64,000 nucleotides of DNA from Aphidius gifuensis (taxonomy: Eukaryota; Arthropoda; Insecta; Hymenoptera; Braconidae): contig NC_057790.1 of assembly GCF_014905175.1 (NCBI RefSeq), forward strand, positions 2,356,001 through 2,420,000, given 5' to 3'. A program made the translations under genes and the position numbers. Positions within the stretch are counted from its first letter, which is position 1. Every line of letters starts with the position of its first letter. This document shows positions 60,073-64,000 of this stretch, piece after piece. The notes under the pieces are model-generated. The model had not been told where the DNA came from. It did not search any database and saw only the letters and a program-made list of their open reading frames with translations.

Positions 60073-60279
60073 CTATGAATTTACATCACGCATGATTAAT
60101 CCAAGCTTTCCAAATGAAATGGCATTGTTGCCATCAAGCGTACCTACTGAATCAGGACAAATGGTACAGCTATGCCATTGGAAAACATGAAAATGAATAT
60201 TCAACCATATCAAACTTGATAACATGATCATAAAATGGATCATAAACATTTCATCTGCTATCCAATTTTTTATTTTCAT
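60073..60279 (-). CDS. 68-codon small ORF, one membrane segment, unknown
   Basis: A true ATG ORF with no low-complexity run. Residues 10-34 are hydrophobic (MFMIHFMIMLSSLIWLNIHF), followed by a small CxxC pair (HSCTICPDS) and a glycine- and asparagine-containing end to TAG. The G+C rises modestly across it. If expressed it would be a single-pass membrane or signal-anchored microprotein. No family recognised; the antisense strand is not open over the same length. Confidence 0.2.
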   Translation of the reverse strand: MKIKNWIADEMFMIHFMIMLSSLIWLNIHFHVFQWHSCTICPDSVGTLDGNNAISFGKLGLIMRDVNS

Positions 60280-60594
60280 TCATCCAAAGATTATATATTT
60301 TTAATACTACCAATAAACTAATAAATAATTCATAAATAAATCAAAAAGAGTTAAGTAGTTTTGAATAATTTTTGTTTTTGCATTATAAAGTAATTGATCC
60401 GGAAGAAAAAAAAAAAGAAAAATTAAAAAAACATGTGAGAGCTTTTTTGGTGTTTTAAATTTATGAATAATTAGAATTTTTTTTATTTAAAATCTAGTTA
60501 CATCAAGTGAATGGTAATAAACTTGAATGACGATAAGAAAATGTTTCTCGACATATCTATAATCCTTTGTCTTATGAAGTCTTGAATTCAAAAT

Positions 60595-60717
60595 ATGCAA
60601 ACCCTCATAGGATTATTATTCATTCTTGGCTTTGACTGGAAAATGCTTTTTGCCATTAAACTTCCATATGAAAATCCACACGTGTTAAAGCCAAAGAAGC
60701 ACAAAGCGACCAAGTGA
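60595..60717 (+). CDS. 40-codon ORF resembling a secreted peptide precursor
   Basis: Complete ATG-to-TGA ORF. Residues 1-20 have the layout of a secretion signal: short start, hydrophobic core TLIGLLFILGF and a small residue at position 20. The rest is polar and lysine-rich (IKLPYENPHVLKPKKHKATK), which would be the mature peptide. There is an in-frame TGA shortly upstream, so the ATG is the natural start. The island is about 40% G+C. No known peptide family matches by eye, and no dibasic-plus-glycine amidation site is present at the C-terminus. It is too short to be sure it is not chance. Confidence 0.22.
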   Translation: MQTLIGLLFILGFDWKMLFAIKLPYENPHVLKPKKHKATK

Positions 60718-62774
60718 AGTTTGTGAACTGAGCACCAATTTTCACACAGCTATACTCTATATACATATATTTCATCTTAGAATATTATATCAGAGAATAT
60801 ATTAAATTACAGAGAGCATATATGCATTTCACACTTGGAATTTTTTTTTTTTTTTTATCTATAATTCAATGCTGATGGAATCTTCACTGTGACAATATTT
60901 TCTACCAACTGGATTATCACAGTAAATGTATCCATATCTACCAATAAATTGCATGCAATGGTTTTTTTTTTATTTAAAAATTATTCATCTCTCTTTTTCA
61001 AGTATAAATTAAGAGTAAATTATTTCCAAGTGAAATTAATAAATATTTAATGTTATCTTTTCAAATTAATAGAGTCGAAATATTCCTAAAACTATGATTT
61101 TTATTTTCTATTTTCGAACACATACTGTTTACTTAATAGTAAATGTTTGTTTTGAATTTTGAGCTGTTTTGTTTTCAATGAATTTGGTCTGTTCATTCAA
61201 CAACAAAAACTCATTCAATGTTCATGTTCATTATTGTTATCGTTTTTCACAAGACACACTGTATTTCGAAATAACTGAACACACATTAAAACTAATCACA
61301 TTCACCAATAAATTCATAAAATAGAATTAAACTTTCTCAGAGAATAATAGCTATTTATTTTTTTAATTTTTATTATTTAAAAAAAATTGAAATATAATTT
61401 ATTGAAAATTTATTTCAAAGTTTTAAAAACTAAATAATTGTTTGAAAAAGGTGACTTAAATATTCATCAGCTTCTGAGTTAATCCGTTTTGATGTATATT
61501 ACGATAAAAAGCCCTCTGATAATCTAATTTTTTTACAGTTTTTTGTTTTTTAAAACAAAAAAAAAAAAAAAACTCAAGTTTTAAAAGTCAATGTTTCGAA
61601 AAAAAATAGTTTTTTGTAAAAGAAAAAAAAAATTATATATTCAAAAGGGTTTAAGTATAAAGTCAGTGATGATATTTTTTTTCAACCCTTTTTTTCTTTT
61701 TTTTGCAACTCATAAGCATTTTAAAGTCATAAAAGTTTTACAATTTATCGGAAATTCGTGGTTGTGCTTTTCAACTTATTGATTTTCTTAATGCAAAAAA
61801 ATTATTTTTAAAAATTGTAATGAGTCGTATGAACATTAGCAAAGCAATACATTTTAATTAATTTCAATTATTAAATTGTTCAATGAAGGTGGAATGTATA
61901 TATATTTTTTTTTAAATAATGACAGGGTTTTCAATGCATTTTGAGAGTTGTTTTAAAGTTATATCACTGTGCAAACAGAAGAATAGAAGGCCAAGTCACA
62001 ACGACATACGTATATATTTAAGTTCGTCATAGACGCATGTAACAACAATATTATTACACGTCAAGCTTTTCTAGAGTTTTGTTCTTCTTGCCAGCCTAAA
62101 CTCAGTATGAGGTAGAACTTTTGTCCTCTTATACTGACGACAACTTTGACTTTACTGAATGTCGCTCAGTAAATTTCATAATGTAAAATACCTTTTAAAT
62201 ATATACTTAAATAATAACAAAGCACACACACTTAACTCCCACATTCATCAAATTCTATTAAAACAAAATAATGACATAATTATATAACATCAACACTAAT
62301 AATAACTATTTCAAATTTATTCAACTTTAATTGTTTATTTTATTTTTCACTATTTTAGTAAATATATTTATATCTTGATACATATAAATCACATTGTCAA
62401 TGATATAGCCATTTGATCATCGGAAAATTACGAGGCAATAGGCATTTGGCTCGGTGGTCGTTCTAATTTGAGACATAAAATCGAATGGCATTTGGACAAA
62501 ACACAGCAGGTAGTTCAATACAAATAGCCAAAATTCCACTTCCACTCAGAAACTATCAATGAAATGTCAATCAAATCATCATATTGTCTTTTGTAAAATC
62601 TAATCATTTTCCGTTGATTCATTATCGTCATTAATAGCATAAACAATTATCTTTATTACTGAACATTAAAATTCATAAAAAAAAAAAAAAGCTTGTAATT
62701 ATTTTAAAAGCAAATTTAAAAGTAAAAAAAAAAAAAATTAATCCAGAGTGATATTAAGTTTAAGAAGAGACCAT
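60718..62774. other. A+T-rich background
   Basis: Near 62096 a good acceptor (tttgttcttcttgccag) is followed by six open codons to TAG. At 62485-62562 an ATG ORF of 25 codons begins MAFGQNTAGSSIQIAK and contains a CAGCAG|GTAGTT donor. Otherwise A/T runs only. Confidence 0.5.
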
Positions 62775-62972
62775 TTAGAGGGTATTAATGCTATAAAGAT
62801 AATTGGAAAATCCCCATTCATTTGGGGTAGCTAAAGTGACATGGATGGAAAATTCACGCCGTTTTTCATGTACTGCCTCGGGGGAATCAGATGGATACAC
62901 GAAGAAAACCATACAAATAAATGGCGTGTAGATAGGTATAAGAAGAAAGAATTGCCATATTATCAAGAGTAA
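62775..62972. other. Island with overlapping ORFs on both strands
   Basis: About 40% G+C. Minus strand: a 63-codon frame from TTG 62966, whose first ATG is at 62912 (45 codons, starting MVFFVYPSDSPEAVHEKRRE); the part before the ATG is strongly hydrophobic. Plus strand: a complete ATG-to-TAA ORF at 62841-62972, 43 codons (MDGKFTPFFMYCLGGIRWIH, then a basic, tyrosine-rich end). Both are free of low complexity. Without homologues I cannot say which, if either, is translated. Confidence 0.25.
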
Positions 62973-63598
62973 TGACCCCTCTAAATATTGTCAATTTCAT
63001 CTTGTACTGAAGTCTGATACCATCAGCTATAAAAAGTGTAAAAATACACAAGAATATAAAAAATAAAATGACAAAAGATTGAGCTAGAATATGTCTTGTT
63101 TTTTTTTCTATTTTTTACTATTCATTGTCTATTTTACTATTCTTACATACAAGTTAAATCATCAGAAAACAAAACAAATGCTTGAGGAAATAATAAACTC
63201 AATCGACGTTGGTTGTACCAGACAGTAGGGACTGAGAATATTTTTCTAGTGTATCCAAACAATTGTTGAAAATTTGGGACAAGCGTGGAGAATGCAGCCA
63301 AGTCGTAAACGAAAAGAAAAGAAAAAAAAAAAAAAAAGTAAATAATAAAATTGTATACTTTATTTTGCTACTTGTTTTCTCTTTATCGTTGATTTTATTT
63401 TTATATATTATTTGTATTTTATCTAGACGTTTTTTCAATACGTGAAAGATAACAAAATGAAATTATTTTTCTTTAAAAATATTATATAAAAGTCATGAAA
63501 TATTATATATAATAAGAAAATTTTTATTTATTTTTTTTCGATTTTTTTTAGTAATTATTTATCATTAGAACGATTTTAGTTTTTACAAAGTTGAGGAT

Positions 63599-63772
63599 AT
63601 GGAGGATGTCAAAGAGACTTTGAACAAAAAAAGCACCACCCTCTGGCAGCAATCAGTCGAAAAGTTACTCGATGTATACCTCATTAAAAAAGTGTTTAAT
63701 GATCTTATTCAGCTGAGCCAAAACGATGCAACTTTTATCTATTTTTTTCTTTTTCGTTTGATAAAAAAATAA
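63599..63772 (+). CDS. 57-codon helical small ORF or exon, unknown
   Basis: ATG-to-TAA ORF. Residues 1-45 are an even mix of charged and aliphatic residues with heptad-like spacing (MEDVKETLNKKSTTLWQQSV, later LIKKVFNDLIQLS), so an amphipathic helix or coiled coil is likely if it is translated; the last twelve are hydrophobic. The frame is also open 11 codons upstream, in the same style, to an acceptor-like cgattttag, so it may be the 3' part of a larger coding region. The minus strand is open too (63665-63907), but that frame is A/T-driven. No family recognised. Confidence 0.25.
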   Translation: MEDVKETLNKKSTTLWQQSVEKLLDVYLIKKVFNDLIQLSQNDATFIYFFLFRLIKK

Positions 63773-64000
63773 AATGAAAATATATATAGGTAATTTAAAA
63801 ACAGATGTGGTGGAGAAGATAAGGAAAAATAAAAATTGATAGTTATTGTAAATTTCAAAGAATTTTGTCATTACAATTTTGAGAATTTCAATAAATAAAA
63901 ACAACAAAGAAACAAGTATTGTTGCAAGTATATTGAACAGGACTAGTATCTTTTCGTTTAAGTTTCGTATAAGAAGCAGTAAGTCTGGAATTTAATAGGC
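63773..64000. other. A+T-rich background at the window edge
   Basis: Only A/T runs and no open frame of note. Confidence 0.6.

Noticed and set aside
1..64000. Conserved insect microRNAs, snRNAs, tRNAs
   Set aside because: I looked by eye for mature sequences such as let-7, bantam, miR-9, miR-7, miR-8, miR-137 and iab-4, and for tRNA boxes; no match was found.
1..64000. Polydnavirus or other viral remnants, retrotransposon proteins
   Set aside because: No reverse transcriptase, integrase, gag or capsid-like motif is visible in any open frame, and no long terminal repeats were seen.

Overview
The window is about 64 kb of very A+T-rich DNA (roughly three quarters or more A+T by eye). It is full of homopolymer A and T runs, (TA)n tracts and short microsatellites. 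There is no ORF of ordinary bacterial size, no operon spacing and no ribosome-binding-site pattern. The texture, the many polypyrimidine-CAG and GTRAGT-like splice signals and one foldback transposon all fit a nuclear eukaryotic genome. An A+T-rich insect such as a hymenopteran is my best guess, but nothing here fixes the species. The window is most simply read as intergenic DNA and/or very long introns.

No gene could be named. At this base composition, many stop-free frames of about 50 codons are expected by chance over six frames of 64 kb, so the long-ORF list carries little evidence. More informative are islands of 60-250 bp whose G+C rises to about 40-50%. A few of these are bounded by an acceptor and a donor in the same orientation with one open frame. 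The best are a 142-nt exon-like island at 49512-49653 (-), an 89-nt one at 9303-9391 (-), a 53-nt one at 32386-32438 (+), and weaker ones at 42413-42465 (-) and 17467-17541 (-). Others hold complete ATG-to-stop small ORFs (for example 39672-39842, 60595-60717 and 63599-63772 on +, 47167-47385 on -). All are hypotheses. Several islands are open on both strands at once, so open frames alone cannot tell coding from conserved non-coding DNA.

Layout: 1-18 kb is A+T-rich background with scattered islands, most of the splice-bounded ones on the minus strand. 18-30 kb is the emptiest part. 30-38 kb has several short plus-strand ORFs. 39.9-41.0 kb is a non-autonomous foldback DNA transposon, the one structure that needs no coding assumption. 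42-52 kb is the richest in islands on both strands. 53-60 kb is mostly background. 60-64 kb has a second group of small ORFs. A dispersed motif of about 30 bp occurs five times across the window in two orientations and is not explained by any feature named here.

No tRNA, rRNA, CRISPR, viral gene or recognisable protein family was found. If the exon-like islands are real, a minus-strand gene with long introns could run through the left two thirds of the window, but the reading phases do not join the candidates into one chain.
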